A stretch of 64,000 nt of DNA from UBA10348 sp002469915 (GTDB taxonomy: Bacteria > Bacteroidota > Rhodothermia > Rhodothermales > UBA10348): NCBI GenBank assembly GCA_029249345.1, contig JAQWHM010000019.1:124001-188000 (forward strand). The letters are read 5' to 3'. Positions 17,550-25,083 of this stretch are shown here, piece after piece. The position numbers and the translations under genes were made by a program. The notes under the pieces were generated by a model. It was given only the letters and a program-made list of their open reading frames with translations. It was not told the origin of the DNA and searched no databases. Each line of letters opens with the position of its first letter. The first letter of the stretch is position 1.

Positions 17550-18359
17550 ATGGTTCACTCTCCTCGACACCTGAAAATCGTTCTTCTTTTGCCGCTGATG
17601 GTCACCATTATGCTGGTGTCTTCCGGGTGTAAGCGACAAGGACTTACTCCAGTTGGACCGATTGAGGCGGTGGAACGAGATTCTGTCGTAGCGTTGTTAT
17701 CGACGGTGAATCAAGATGGGATTCGGGCAGCCTTCCCTACGTTGGAAAACTATTCTTATCGTAGGTATTTGCGAACGGAGCAGTATGATGATGAGGACTT
17801 TATGGTGGCATTCACCGAGCATAATATCATCGTCAATACAGGGCAAGACGGCAGGTCATCCGTGATTACTCAGGCCGATTCTGGTGGAACGTTCGATTTT
17901 GGGTTTTTCAAGCGATTCGTTTCTGAGAATGTAGAAGACACGGATCCGGTGGACCTCATTCCGTTTATTCTGGATGATGATCCGATTTATTTGCAGCCTA
18001 AAAATATTGATAGGTACTCGTTCAGCGCAGTTGATGACACGCTCATGTGGGACCGGGAGGCGCTCATCATTGACGTGCGTGCAAAAGCGGATTTAGCCGA
18101 TGGGTTGAACGTTCGGCGGGTTCGTCATTACGTAGATCGGGCTACCAATCAGTTGGTAGCCATGTATTTGGAACGGATTGATTTAGGTATGCTTTTTCGA
18201 GAGGAAAGTACCTATTACGTCCACATACGACCGGACGCTGGCGGTGATCTCGTACCGTACAACACGCGATTCGAAACGATGATCAAGACACCGTTCAAGA
18301 CTTCATGGCGCATAAGAACCGTGTCTACCTACACGGATCATGTCAGGACCTTTCGTTAG
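17550..18359 (+). CDS. Uncharacterised lipoprotein (269 aa)
   Basis: The ATG at 17550 gives a lipoprotein signal (IVLLLPLMVTIMLVSSGC). The mature part is acidic and rich in beta-type sequence, with two Tyr/Arg-rich stretches (ENYSYRRYLRTEQYDD; RRVRHYVDRATNQLVAMYLE). The second recalls outer-membrane lipoproteins that read out charge and conformation of bound lipids, but I do not recognise a family. It is divergent from the IMPase-family gene and convergent with the TPR gene; the TAG and TAA stops overlap by 3 bp (18356-18359 region). Confidence 0.6.
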   Translation: MVHSPRHLKIVLLLPLMVTIMLVSSGCKRQGLTPVGPIEAVERDSVVALLSTVNQDGIRAAFPTLENYSYRRYLRTEQYDDEDFMVAFTEHNIIVNTGQDGRSSVITQADSGGTFDFGFFKRFVSENVEDTDPVDLIPFILDDDPIYLQPKNIDRYSFSAVDDTLMWDREALIIDVRAKADLADGLNVRRVRHYVDRATNQLVAMYLERIDLGMLFREESTYYVHIRPDAGGDLVPYNTRFETMIKTPFKTSWRIRTVSTYTDHVRTFR

Positions 18360-19003
18360 TTCTGGCTGCGTGGATAGGTGTTCAAGGTGCCTTTATAAAG
18401 CTCTGATGCATCTGAAATGGACCTGAACGTATTGGCAATGACCTCAGCTGCGGCGTCCTCATTTCCACCTCTAAAAAAGACACGCGCCAATTGAAGATGT
18501 CCTCTAGTGTCTTCTGGGTTCTGGGCAATGGCGATTCTGGATAGGGATTCGGCTCGAATAAGGTCGCCTAATTCGACGGCACACCAGGAAAGGCGGACAA
18601 GATGATCAATGGATTCAATAATCAAATCCGATGCCGTTGAAAGAGCGGTTTTGGCTAGCGTTTCGTTGCCTGCAGCCATCGAGGATTCGCACAAGAGTAG
18701 TTGTGCTTCACCATTCGATTCGGCAATTCGAACGGCCATCAAAGCGTCATCAACCGCCTCCTCAGGCCGCTGAAGACCCATCAGAATGGCTGTTCGCAGT
18801 TTAAGGGCCTCTAAATCGTTCGGTAAGCCGTTCAACACGCGGTCCACTCGTGCCTTTGCTTCTAGAAGACTATTGCCGCTTTCAAATGCCGTTTTTGCCC
18901 GGTGAAACTGCACATCCAGTTCCTGCGGACGGAAGTTTTGTGTAAATCCATCGACAGGAGTCAAGGACAGGGCTAGCGTTAGTATGATGAGAATCTGTTT
19001 CAT
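18356..19003 (-). CDS. Secreted TPR-repeat protein
   Basis: A 215-aa protein with a signal peptide (MKQILIILTLALSLTPVDGFTQ) followed by helical repeats of tetratricopeptide type. The clearest ones are KTAFESGNSLLEAKARVDRV, LRTAILMGLQRPEEAVDDAL and LSRIAIAQNPEDTRGHLQLA. TPR proteins mediate protein-protein contacts; a partner cannot be guessed. It overlaps the stop of the convergent lipoprotein gene. Confidence 0.7.
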   Translation of the reverse strand: MKQILIILTLALSLTPVDGFTQNFRPQELDVQFHRAKTAFESGNSLLEAKARVDRVLNGLPNDLEALKLRTAILMGLQRPEEAVDDALMAVRIAESNGEAQLLLCESSMAAGNETLAKTALSTASDLIIESIDHLVRLSWCAVELGDLIRAESLSRIAIAQNPEDTRGHLQLARVFFRGGNEDAAAEVIANTFRSISDASELYKGTLNTYPRSQN

Positions 19004-19160
19004 TTGATTCTGAACGATACAAGAATCATTCCCAGATGGATTTCTGATTATTCAGGCTGCAATGACCTCTAATCTTGTCATAGGTAGATGCAGCTCTACT
19101 TAAGTGTGTCTATTATAGGCGTCAGAAGCTGAATTCGCATTTAGAGGTTTTATCTGTTTC

Positions 19161-19925
19161 GTGGAAGAGGACTGGCCGACTACATCTGAGCAAGTGGGAT
19201 GCGCGTTACAGGTTCATACTGTGACGGACTCGACTAATATGCGCGCGCGCGAATGGGCTGAGGGTGCACCGCATCCTGCTCCGCACGGCGCGATTGTGCT
19301 GGCAGATGAGCAGACTGCAGGGCGCGGCCGCTTGGGTCGCGCTTGGGTGAGCAGTCCGGGGCAAAACCTGCTGTTTACCCTTATTCTGCGGCCGCGCCCG
19401 GAAACGGTGGCTCGCGGCATGCTGCCGCTCGCCACCGCATTGGCCATTGCCGATACTATAAACCAGTTTCTTGGGATGCCGTCTGCCGAAATTAAGTGGC
19501 CCAATGATGTGCTTATTGGAGGACGGAAATGTGCTGGCGTTCTGATGGAAGCCATTTCTGATAAAGCGGTGCTCATCGGTATTGGATTAAATGTGAACGA
19601 GGCGGCCTTTCCGGAAGCACTTCAGAACCGATCGACCTCCTTATTGCTAGAGTCCGGTCAGCGCATGGATCGTAGAGCCCTGTTTTCAGGGTTGACTACT
19701 CGCCTTCAAGAATGGATTTATCAGTCTGACGAACACGTTTTAGCATCGTACCAAGCGCGAGTCTCGGGTATTGGAGACCCTATTGCGCTCAGTTATGGGC
19801 AAAAAACGATACGCGGGATGATGTCGGGAATCCACTCAGATGGAGGTTTGATACTCAAAACCGATAAGGGCGAAAACGTGTATTATGCAGGGGATGTGAC
19901 GTTGCTGAAACCAAAGGAAAACTAA
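19161..19925 (+). CDS. birA: Biotin--[acetyl-CoA-carboxylase] ligase (BirA without HTH domain)
   Basis: A 254-aa biotin protein ligase that activates biotin as biotinyl-AMP and attaches it to carboxylase biotin domains. The biotinyl-AMP loop is GRGRLGRAWVS and the catalytic lysine lies in KWPNDVLIGGRKCAGVLMEA; a C-terminal SH3-like domain follows. It lacks the N-terminal DNA-binding domain of E. coli BirA, so it is monofunctional. The start is GTG at 19161. The stop is directly followed by the coaX start region (TAA, then TTG/ATG within 6 bp), so the two form an operon. Confidence 0.93.
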   Translation: MEEDWPTTSEQVGCALQVHTVTDSTNMRAREWAEGAPHPAPHGAIVLADEQTAGRGRLGRAWVSSPGQNLLFTLILRPRPETVARGMLPLATALAIADTINQFLGMPSAEIKWPNDVLIGGRKCAGVLMEAISDKAVLIGIGLNVNEAAFPEALQNRSTSLLLESGQRMDRRALFSGLTTRLQEWIYQSDEHVLASYQARVSGIGDPIALSYGQKTIRGMMSGIHSDGGLILKTDKGENVYYAGDVTLLKPKEN

Positions 19926-19931
19926 TTGTCG

Positions 19932-20702
19932 ATGTGGATCTTGCTGGACATAGGGAACAGTTCGACCAAAGTTGGGCTATTCGATCCGACCGCAGAAACG
20001 GGCGCTACCCTACCCGGTGAGTTGATCTCAAGTACCCGAATTGAGCATACCACGGATGCGAGAAATCATTTGGCAGAAATATGTGGTTCCGAGCGAATTA
20101 GTCGAGTTGGTGGGGTGTCCGTCGTTCCAAGCCGGATGCAATTTTGGTCGGAAATGGTACGCCGCCAAGCGAAATTAGATATTGAGTTTTTTGATGAAAC
20201 GTCGAGTTTGCCTTTTTCTCTCGATTACCAAACTCCCGAGACCATGGGCAATGATCGCATTGCCGTCGCATCAGCAGGGTGGCACCGTTACGGGAGTCTC
20301 GGGCATCATGGAGTCATTGTAGTAGATGCTGGAACAGCCATCAATTTTGAGATTGTGACCTCTCAAGGGAGATATCCGGGCGGAATCATCACAGCGGGAC
20401 CTGGTCTCATGCGTGACGCCCTTGGTTCGGGGACCGCACAATTACCTCAGGTTCAGCTCGTTCCTCCAGACGGCCGCATTGGGCGATCTACAGAAGAAGC
20501 CATTCAATCCGGCGTGATGTTCGGTATGCTGGACAAGGTTCAAGGTATGGTTCGCCATCTTCAGGCCGAATCTGATATGCCGCTGGAAGTCGTTGTTACA
20601 GGAGGATGGGGCTCCTGGATTTCTTCCGAATCAGGTTATTTTTTCGAAGACAACTTGGTCTTGAAAGGCGTCTCAGATCTGATGCGTCTTTCCGCTAATT
20701 AA
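19932..20702 (+). CDS. coaX: Type III pantothenate kinase
   Basis: A 256-aa enzyme for the first step of CoA synthesis, of the CoaX/ASKHA fold. Motifs are LDIGNSSTKVGLF (phosphate 1), VVDAGTAINFEIV (phosphate 2) and YPGGIITAGPGLM; the catalytic Asp is expected in the N-terminal motif. The start could be TTG 19926 or ATG 19932; I chose the ATG. It is coupled to birA, a common pairing. The 3' end overlaps the convergent udk gene by 8 bp. Confidence 0.93.
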   Translation: MWILLDIGNSSTKVGLFDPTAETGATLPGELISSTRIEHTTDARNHLAEICGSERISRVGGVSVVPSRMQFWSEMVRRQAKLDIEFFDETSSLPFSLDYQTPETMGNDRIAVASAGWHRYGSLGHHGVIVVDAGTAINFEIVTSQGRYPGGIITAGPGLMRDALGSGTAQLPQVQLVPPDGRIGRSTEEAIQSGVMFGMLDKVQGMVRHLQAESDMPLEVVVTGGWGSWISSESGYFFEDNLVLKGVSDLMRLSAN

Positions 20703-21339
20703 TGAGATCGGCCATCAGATGGGCATACAGCATCGTTCGGATACGGGCTAATACCATTTCAAAGGCGACTTCATTGTGTCCACCGCGTGGAATAATAACA
20801 TCGGCGTGGCGCTTGGAAGGTTCCACAAACTCAATGTGCATGGGGCGCACAGTTGTCTCGTATTGCTCTAAAACGGAATTTAAAGAGCGGCCGCGTTCGA
20901 CCATGTCTCTTCGAATTCGTCGAATGAGTCGGGTGTCATCGTCGGTATCCACAAACAGTTTAATAGCCATCCTTCGGACCAGATCGGGCTCTGCCAGCGC
21001 CAGTATACCCTCTACGATAATGATCGGTGTGGGTTGGATTTCGAGGGTTTCAGCTGCGCGCGTATGTTTTGTGAAATCATATACCGGCTTCTGGATAGAC
21101 CGACCTGACAGCAGTGCGTCCACATGCTCAACCAGCAGGGAGGTTTCGAGCGAATCTGGGTGGTCAAAGTTGACAGCAGCCCTTTCCTCGAGTGAAAGAT
21201 GGGTTAGGTCCAGATAGTAGGCGTCGTGTTCTAGGACGGAGACCTGTTCAGGGCCTAATTCACCCAAGAGGCGTCTCAAAATAGTGCTTTTGCCCGATCC
21301 CGAGCCTCCGCTCAATCCGATGATTACCGGTTTTGTCAT
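20695..21339 (-). CDS. udk: Uridine kinase
   Basis: A 214-aa P-loop kinase that phosphorylates uridine and cytidine in pyrimidine salvage. The Walker A motif is GGSGSGKST (K17). HDAYYLDLTHL, NFDHPDSLETSL, YDFTKHTR and the lid-like RLIRRIRRDMVERGRS are all typical of the uridine kinase/PRK family. It follows yaaA by 32 bp on the same strand. Functionally it complements the nucleoside importer nupC at 8856, though the two are not linked. Confidence 0.95.
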   Translation of the reverse strand: MTKPVIIGLSGGSGSGKSTILRRLLGELGPEQVSVLEHDAYYLDLTHLSLEERAAVNFDHPDSLETSLLVEHVDALLSGRSIQKPVYDFTKHTRAAETLEIQPTPIIIVEGILALAEPDLVRRMAIKLFVDTDDDTRLIRRIRRDMVERGRSLNSVLEQYETTVRPMHIEFVEPSKRHADVIIPRGGHNEVAFEMVLARIRTMLYAHLMADLIN

Positions 21340-21371
21340 GCGCGGACCAACAATTTTGCTGTTTAAGTGGG

Positions 21372-22187
21372 TCAGCCGCGCTTGACCATGGCCAATTCGT
21401 GAGTGCGACTGTCCTCATTGTAGGAAGATAGGGACTCATCCAATACGTATCCGTCTGGATGTCTCCATTCCGCCAGTAATTCTAGATCTTCCACGGTCTC
21501 TTTTACAATATGGTTGACCAATTTACCGCGGAGTGGTTTAACTCCGTGAGAAACCGCCGTCAGTTCGCCGGCTTTCTTTTTGAAGAATTTAACCCGAACC
21601 ATTGCCTCATAAGTAACCGCGTTGGTCCACGCATCTTCGTGTACTCCTGGTAGGAAATTCCAGACAAAGCGATCGGTCAGGGTTTCATTCAGGGCTTCAC
21701 TCAACGACTTTTTCCAAAACTGGCTGATTTTGCCAATGCCTGGTAAATTGGCATCCATCTTGAGTTTGTACATCGGAATCAGGTCGTCTGGACGGAGAAT
21801 ACCGAATAGACCGGAGAGGATAATACCTTCTTCCAAGAGTCTGCGTTGCGCGCCGGTTGGTAGTCCCGGGAAATCCATTGCCTGATACATGACGCCGGGG
21901 GCATATCGGTCTAACGCCGAGATCAATGGGGCCTTGTAGATATTCAGGTTTGCTTCAATTGCTGCTGCAAGCGCTTTGTCCTTGACGCCAAAGAGGGCTT
22001 CTAGATCATGCTCTCCACTTTTGACGACGCTTTGTAACTGTTCAATTAGTTGGCGACGCTGCGGATTCAACTGATGGAAATAGTTGAACGTGTTTGACGT
22101 TCGATAGTCAAACATGTCGGGCGCGAAGGGATTCCCACCTTCTTGTTTTCCTTCTGCAGGAGGGAGCAAAATGGAAAAATTAGGCAT
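21372..22187 (-). CDS. yaaA: Peroxide-stress protein YaaA (DUF328 family)
   Basis: A 271-aa protein. The opening ILLPPAEGKQEGG is the YaaA signature; LSGLFGILRPDDLIPMYKLKM and SHGVKPLRGKLVNHI are also conserved. In E. coli YaaA lowers free intracellular iron under hydrogen peroxide and has a DNA-binding fold. Length is normal. It is flanked by the ytxH-like gene (52 bp upstream) and udk (32 bp downstream), so these three may be cotranscribed. Confidence 0.9.
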   Translation of the reverse strand: MPNFSILLPPAEGKQEGGNPFAPDMFDYRTSNTFNYFHQLNPQRRQLIEQLQSVVKSGEHDLEALFGVKDKALAAAIEANLNIYKAPLISALDRYAPGVMYQAMDFPGLPTGAQRRLLEEGIILSGLFGILRPDDLIPMYKLKMDANLPGIGKISQFWKKSLSEALNETLTDRFVWNFLPGVHEDAWTNAVTYEAMVRVKFFKKKAGELTAVSHGVKPLRGKLVNHIVKETVEDLELLAEWRHPDGYVLDESLSSYNEDSRTHELAMVKRG

Positions 22188-22239
22188 GTGTCAATGGGTG
22201 GCTTCGGTGAGAAAAGAAGAGGCAATAACCGGATTAAGG

Positions 22240-22548
22240 CTACGAGTCGGACGGTTGGGAGCGCATCTCGTCCAATAGCGCATCAATATCGCTACTGATT
22301 TCGTCCGCTTTTTCGCGAGCGTCTTTTACTAGAGCGTCGCCTTGTTGTCGTGCAATACCAGACTCTGGATCTTCTCCTATGGCTTGATCGATCATGTCTG
22401 CGACGGTACCACCTAGGTTATCCAACTGGTAAGCCAGTTTACGACGGAGTTTGGCTCCTTTTTCCGGGGCAAACAAAACGCCAAGCGCAAAACCAGTCGC
22501 GGCGCCCAGAAGTAGTCCTAGGGTTCCTGTTTTAAATGATTTACCCAC
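22240..22548 (-). CDS. YtxH-domain protein
   Basis: From the GTG at 22548 the product is 102 aa. A glycine-rich hydrophobic segment GLLLGAATGFALGVLFAPEKG is followed by a basic stretch KLRRKL and an amphipathic helical tail with Ala, Asp and Lys. This is the YtxH/gas-vesicle GvpP-like pattern seen in small stress proteins. The frame is open upstream to 22755, but that extension overlaps hairpins and has no domain, so I use the GTG. Confidence 0.78.
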   Translation of the reverse strand: MGKSFKTGTLGLLLGAATGFALGVLFAPEKGAKLRRKLAYQLDNLGGTVADMIDQAIGEDPESGIARQQGDALVKDAREKADEISSDIDALLDEMRSQPSDS

Positions 22549-22672
22549 TGTGTCGTCCCTCCGAAATAATGATCTGAATGTAATTGGACACCCAAAAGCA
22601 GCTTGTTGGATGGCCTGTCCGGCAGATGCCGGATACAAAAAACCTACGGCACTTGTACCGCAGGTAGTCGGA

Positions 22673-22701
22673 TGCAGTTTCGGCAATATCCAATGAAACT
22701 G
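22673..22701. repeat. Imperfect hairpin upstream of the ytxH-like gene
   Basis: GCAGTTTC and GAAACTGC form an 8-bp perfect inverted repeat around a 13-nt loop. It lies between the COX24-like gene terminator and the ytxH-like start. No T-tract follows in either direction, so I do not call it a terminator. The rest of 22549-22715 holds no gene that I can support. Confidence 0.4.
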
Positions 22702-22715
22702 CAATAAACAGAAGA

Positions 22716-22743
22716 GTCGCGGCTGCACGAATGCAGCCGCGAC
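22716..22743 (-). terminator. Hairpin terminator after the COX24-like gene
   Basis: GTCGCGGCTGCA and TGCAGCCGCGAC form a perfect 12-bp stem with a CGAA tetraloop. It lies 33 bp after the stop of the small basic protein on the minus strand, and the minus-strand sequence following it is moderately T-rich (CTCTTCTGTTT). It is probably the transcription end of that gene; the weak T-tract leaves some doubt. Confidence 0.6.
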
Positions 22744-22776
22744 CGAAACGCTCAAAAAGGAAGCGTCAGAAGAGGC

Positions 22777-22872
22777 CTATTTGCCCTTCTTTTTGTGACG
22801 ATTTTTACGCAAGCGCTTTTTACGCTTGTGAGTCGCAATCTTGTGTCTTTTACGTTTACGGCCGCAAGGCAT
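22777..22872 (-). CDS. 31-residue basic protein of the AURKAIP1/COX24 type (probable ribosome-associated)
   Basis: The minus-strand ATG at 870-872 opens a 31-codon ORF beginning MPCGRKRKRHKIATHKRKKR; more than half its residues are Lys, Arg or His. It matches the short AURKAIP1/COX24-domain proteins of Bacteroidota, related to the mitochondrial ribosomal protein mS38. It is therefore probably a small-subunit ribosome component. The gene is monocistronic, with a good housekeeping promoter (22963-22991) and a perfect hairpin after it. It is too short for standard gene finders. Confidence 0.82.
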   Translation of the reverse strand: MPCGRKRKRHKIATHKRKKRLRKNRHKKKGK

Positions 22873-22962
22873 ATCAATCTCTTTTTTAAGTCAGTGTCAT
22901 GGTAGGCTCGGACAAAAGTTCGAGCTCCATCTGGTGGGAGGCTCAGTTAGAGCCGGACACAT

Positions 22963-22991
22963 ATAATAAGGAAAATCCGGTCGCTCGTCAA
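22963..22991 (-). promoter_or_regulatory. Housekeeping-type promoter for the COX24-like gene
   Basis: On the minus strand TTGACG (complement of 986-991) and TATTAT (complement of 963-968) are separated by exactly 17 bp. This is close to the TTGACA/TATAAT consensus and about 90 bp upstream of the start codon. An AAAAAGAG stretch before the ATG could serve as a ribosome-binding site. Confidence 0.6.
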
Positions 22992-23100
22992 CATGGGATC
23001 CGATGGCAGGTTCATCCTTTTGTTTGAAGAACGTGCGTATTCAGTAGGTTTTGCACCATAATTAGTAATTGTTTGACCTTGATAGGCATCAAAGCTCGTA

Positions 23101-23108
23101 TATATTTG
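23101..23108 (+). promoter_or_regulatory. Candidate -7 element upstream of the alpha/beta hydrolase
   Basis: TATATTTG matches the Bacteroidota -7 consensus TAnnTTTG. A TTTG lies at 23072-23075, a 25-bp spacer, somewhat long. It is about 79 bp before the chosen start at 23187. Confidence 0.3.
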
Positions 23109-23186
23109 AGTCCGGCAATTATCTCTTTTAAGGGCTATTTTTACCGCGTGGTACAGCACACGTCAATCGGAAGACACTTTTATCTC

Positions 23187-23993
23187 ATGCAGAACGAGCA
23201 ACAGCAAGCATACATTCTTAGAGAGGTCGATGGCATTCGCTTCGCGGAAGCAGGTGAGGATTCGCAATCCACTCCCGTGCTATTGCTGCATGGTATGATG
23301 GGGGACATCTCTAACTGGGAAAGCGTCTTTGAACCTGTTTCTCAGGCTGGATTTCGGGTGATTTGCCCCATTCTACCCGTTTATACCCTTCCCGTAAGAA
23401 ATGCCAATTTACAAGGCGTTGTAGATTTTGTGGAGCGATTCATGAGCCTGATGGGCCTGTCTAAAGTCATTCTTACGGGTAATTCGCTGGGAGGCCATGT
23501 CGCTGCGCTCTTCGCTATTCAACATCCGGAGAAGGTTTCAGGTGTCGTTTTAGCGGGTGCCTCTGGTATCTATGAAGTGGAGATGTCCTCCTCGATTATG
23601 AGAAGGAAAGACCGCGAGTATTTGCGTCCGCGCGTAGGAAAAACGTTTTTTAACCCGGTTCACGTCACAGAGGAACTGCTCGATGATGTTATTGAGATTA
23701 TCAATAATCGTGAGAAAGCCATTCGGCTGATTCGCTTTGCTCGATCGGTCGACAAGGGATCTGTTAAAGACGATTTGCATCGGATCAGTGCGCCAACTCT
23801 ACTGGTTTGGGGCCGGCAAGATCAGATTACTCCTCCTGACGTCGCAGATACGTTCCATGCGGGTATTCCAAATTCCGAATTGCATTGGGTTGATGAATGC
23901 GGGCATGTACCCATGATTGAACAGCCTATTGCCTTTTCGGGGCACCTCATAGATTTCCTGAGGCGATTAGAGAGCTCTTCTACGGCTGCCTGA
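23187..23993 (+). CDS. Alpha/beta-fold hydrolase
   Basis: The ATG at 23187 gives 268 aa; the frame opens earlier (23073) but that part is AT-rich leader. Family motifs are LLLHGMMGD (oxyanion loop), the nucleophile S100 in TGNSLGGHVA, the acid in VWGRQDQITPP and the catalytic His in DECGHVPMIEQP. These place it among MhpC-like esterases and C-C hydrolases. The substrate is unknown and neighbours give no clue. Confidence 0.85.
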   Translation: MQNEQQQAYILREVDGIRFAEAGEDSQSTPVLLLHGMMGDISNWESVFEPVSQAGFRVICPILPVYTLPVRNANLQGVVDFVERFMSLMGLSKVILTGNSLGGHVAALFAIQHPEKVSGVVLAGASGIYEVEMSSSIMRRKDREYLRPRVGKTFFNPVHVTEELLDDVIEIINNREKAIRLIRFARSVDKGSVKDDLHRISAPTLLVWGRQDQITPPDVADTFHAGIPNSELHWVDECGHVPMIEQPIAFSGHLIDFLRRLESSSTAA

Positions 23994-24098
23994 ACTGCTC
24001 ACTTCCTGATACTCACGATTCAACTCATGAATAGAGTCGTTTTGACAGAAGGGCGATATCTTCTCCCAAAGAACAAAAAACGTATTCTTTGATCCCTT

Positions 24099-24521
24099 AT
24101 GATTCGTCCCGCCTTTTTCGCCGCTCTTATCTTGATCCTCTTTTCTGGATGTGATTCCTCAACACTGCCAGCTCCATACACAGATCACCGTTTGCCAGAT
24201 GATTTGCAGTCAGATGTCTTTGAATTGAACGGGGCTAGAATGGATGGTTCGATTTTGCACCTAAACGTATCCTACGGCGGTGGCTGTGCGATGCACACTT
24301 TTACCGCGTATAACACGGGTCAAATCATGAAGTCCAATCCACCTGGCCTAGTTCTCTATGTGGCGCACGATGGAGGCGGGGATCTGTGTGAGGCATATTT
24401 GACAGAAGACGTTCAAATAGATCTGACGTGGTTGATAGCTGAAATGGGGGGCTCTTTTTGGATGAATGTCGCCGCATTTGGATCTGAAGCAGAGACCATT
24501 CGAATTGAATACGACGCATGA
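24099..24521 (+). CDS. Small uncharacterised lipoprotein (140 aa)
   Basis: A lipoprotein signal (FFAALILILFSGC) is followed by a beta-rich domain. It contains LNVSYGGGCAMHTF and a second conserved-looking Cys in DGGGDLCEAYL; the two cysteines could form a disulphide. It ends with a beta-strand IRIEYDA. I do not recognise a named family. It overlaps the next lipoprotein gene by 4 bp (ATGA), so the two are translationally coupled. Confidence 0.7.
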   Translation: MIRPAFFAALILILFSGCDSSTLPAPYTDHRLPDDLQSDVFELNGARMDGSILHLNVSYGGGCAMHTFTAYNTGQIMKSNPPGLVLYVAHDGGGDLCEAYLTEDVQIDLTWLIAEMGGSFWMNVAAFGSEAETIRIEYDA

Positions 24522-24979
24522 AAGTAGCGGGCTTCATACTTCTATTTGTGATTCTACTTTCTGGATGTAGCCCAAAGCTATCGCCGCTTTACCGAGACTA
24601 TGAGGTCACTGCTGACGCATCTCACTCGCAGGCGGACGTACTAGATCGGATAGAGAGGGGGCTTCTTGAGGCTGGGTGGAATCCAATAGCTGGACCGACA
24701 GGTAATGTGATAGCAACCGAGATGAGGCGATTCCGGCAGTGGGGATTGTATTCGGTTGAAGTTGAACTGGAGGTTGCCCCGGTGGGTGGGGAGTATGTTC
24801 GACTACTGGTTCATCCCTTCCGGATCTATTTTACCGGCGCAAAGAGCAAGGTCCCCTACCTTCGAGGAAGTCTTGCGCGAGCTGTTTTAAAGGATTTACA
24901 CGCTACGTTCGAAACCGAAGGGCTCTCGTTTATTGGCACCGCTCAGTCCCGTAATAAGGCAGCACAACCGGCTCGCTGA
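24518..24979 (+). CDS. Small uncharacterised lipoprotein (153 aa)
   Basis: A lipoprotein signal (GFILLFVILLSGC) is followed by a compact alpha/beta domain. Features are a helix (QADVLDRIERGLLEAGW), an Arg/Trp-rich strand pair (EMRRFRQWGLYSVEVELEV) and LVHPFRIYFTGAKSKVPYLR. No known family was recognised. It is coupled by a 4-bp overlap to the preceding lipoprotein, so the two probably share a role. Confidence 0.68.
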   Translation: MKVAGFILLFVILLSGCSPKLSPLYRDYEVTADASHSQADVLDRIERGLLEAGWNPIAGPTGNVIATEMRRFRQWGLYSVEVELEVAPVGGEYVRLLVHPFRIYFTGAKSKVPYLRGSLARAVLKDLHATFETEGLSFIGTAQSRNKAAQPAR

Positions 24980-25047
24980 CAGGGTAAGAACTACAGCAGG
25001 TGAAGGCTAGATCTCTTGCACTTGCGAAGACTGGGCACTAAATAAAT

Positions 25048-25083
25048 GGTCGCACCTTTGTTGAATCCCACCTTTCGCGACCA
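25048..25083 (+). repeat. Inverted repeat ending at the S9 peptidase start codon
   Basis: GGTCGC (25048-25053) and GCGACC (25077-25082) form an inverted repeat directly in front of the ATG at 25083; with the flanking T and A it extends to 7 bp. A hairpin here would include the ribosome-binding region. It may limit initiation or be an operator half-site pair. The sequence CACCTTTG inside the loop resembles a -7 promoter element. Confidence 0.35.

Noticed and set aside
20702..21217. 171-aa plus-strand ORF opposite udk
   Set aside because: Ser/Arg-rich shadow of the uridine kinase gene in the complementary frame.
22549..22755. N-terminal extension of the ytxH-like frame
   Set aside because: It is open but crosses two inverted repeats, including a strong terminator-like hairpin, and encodes no recognisable segment; the GTG at 22548 fits the family.
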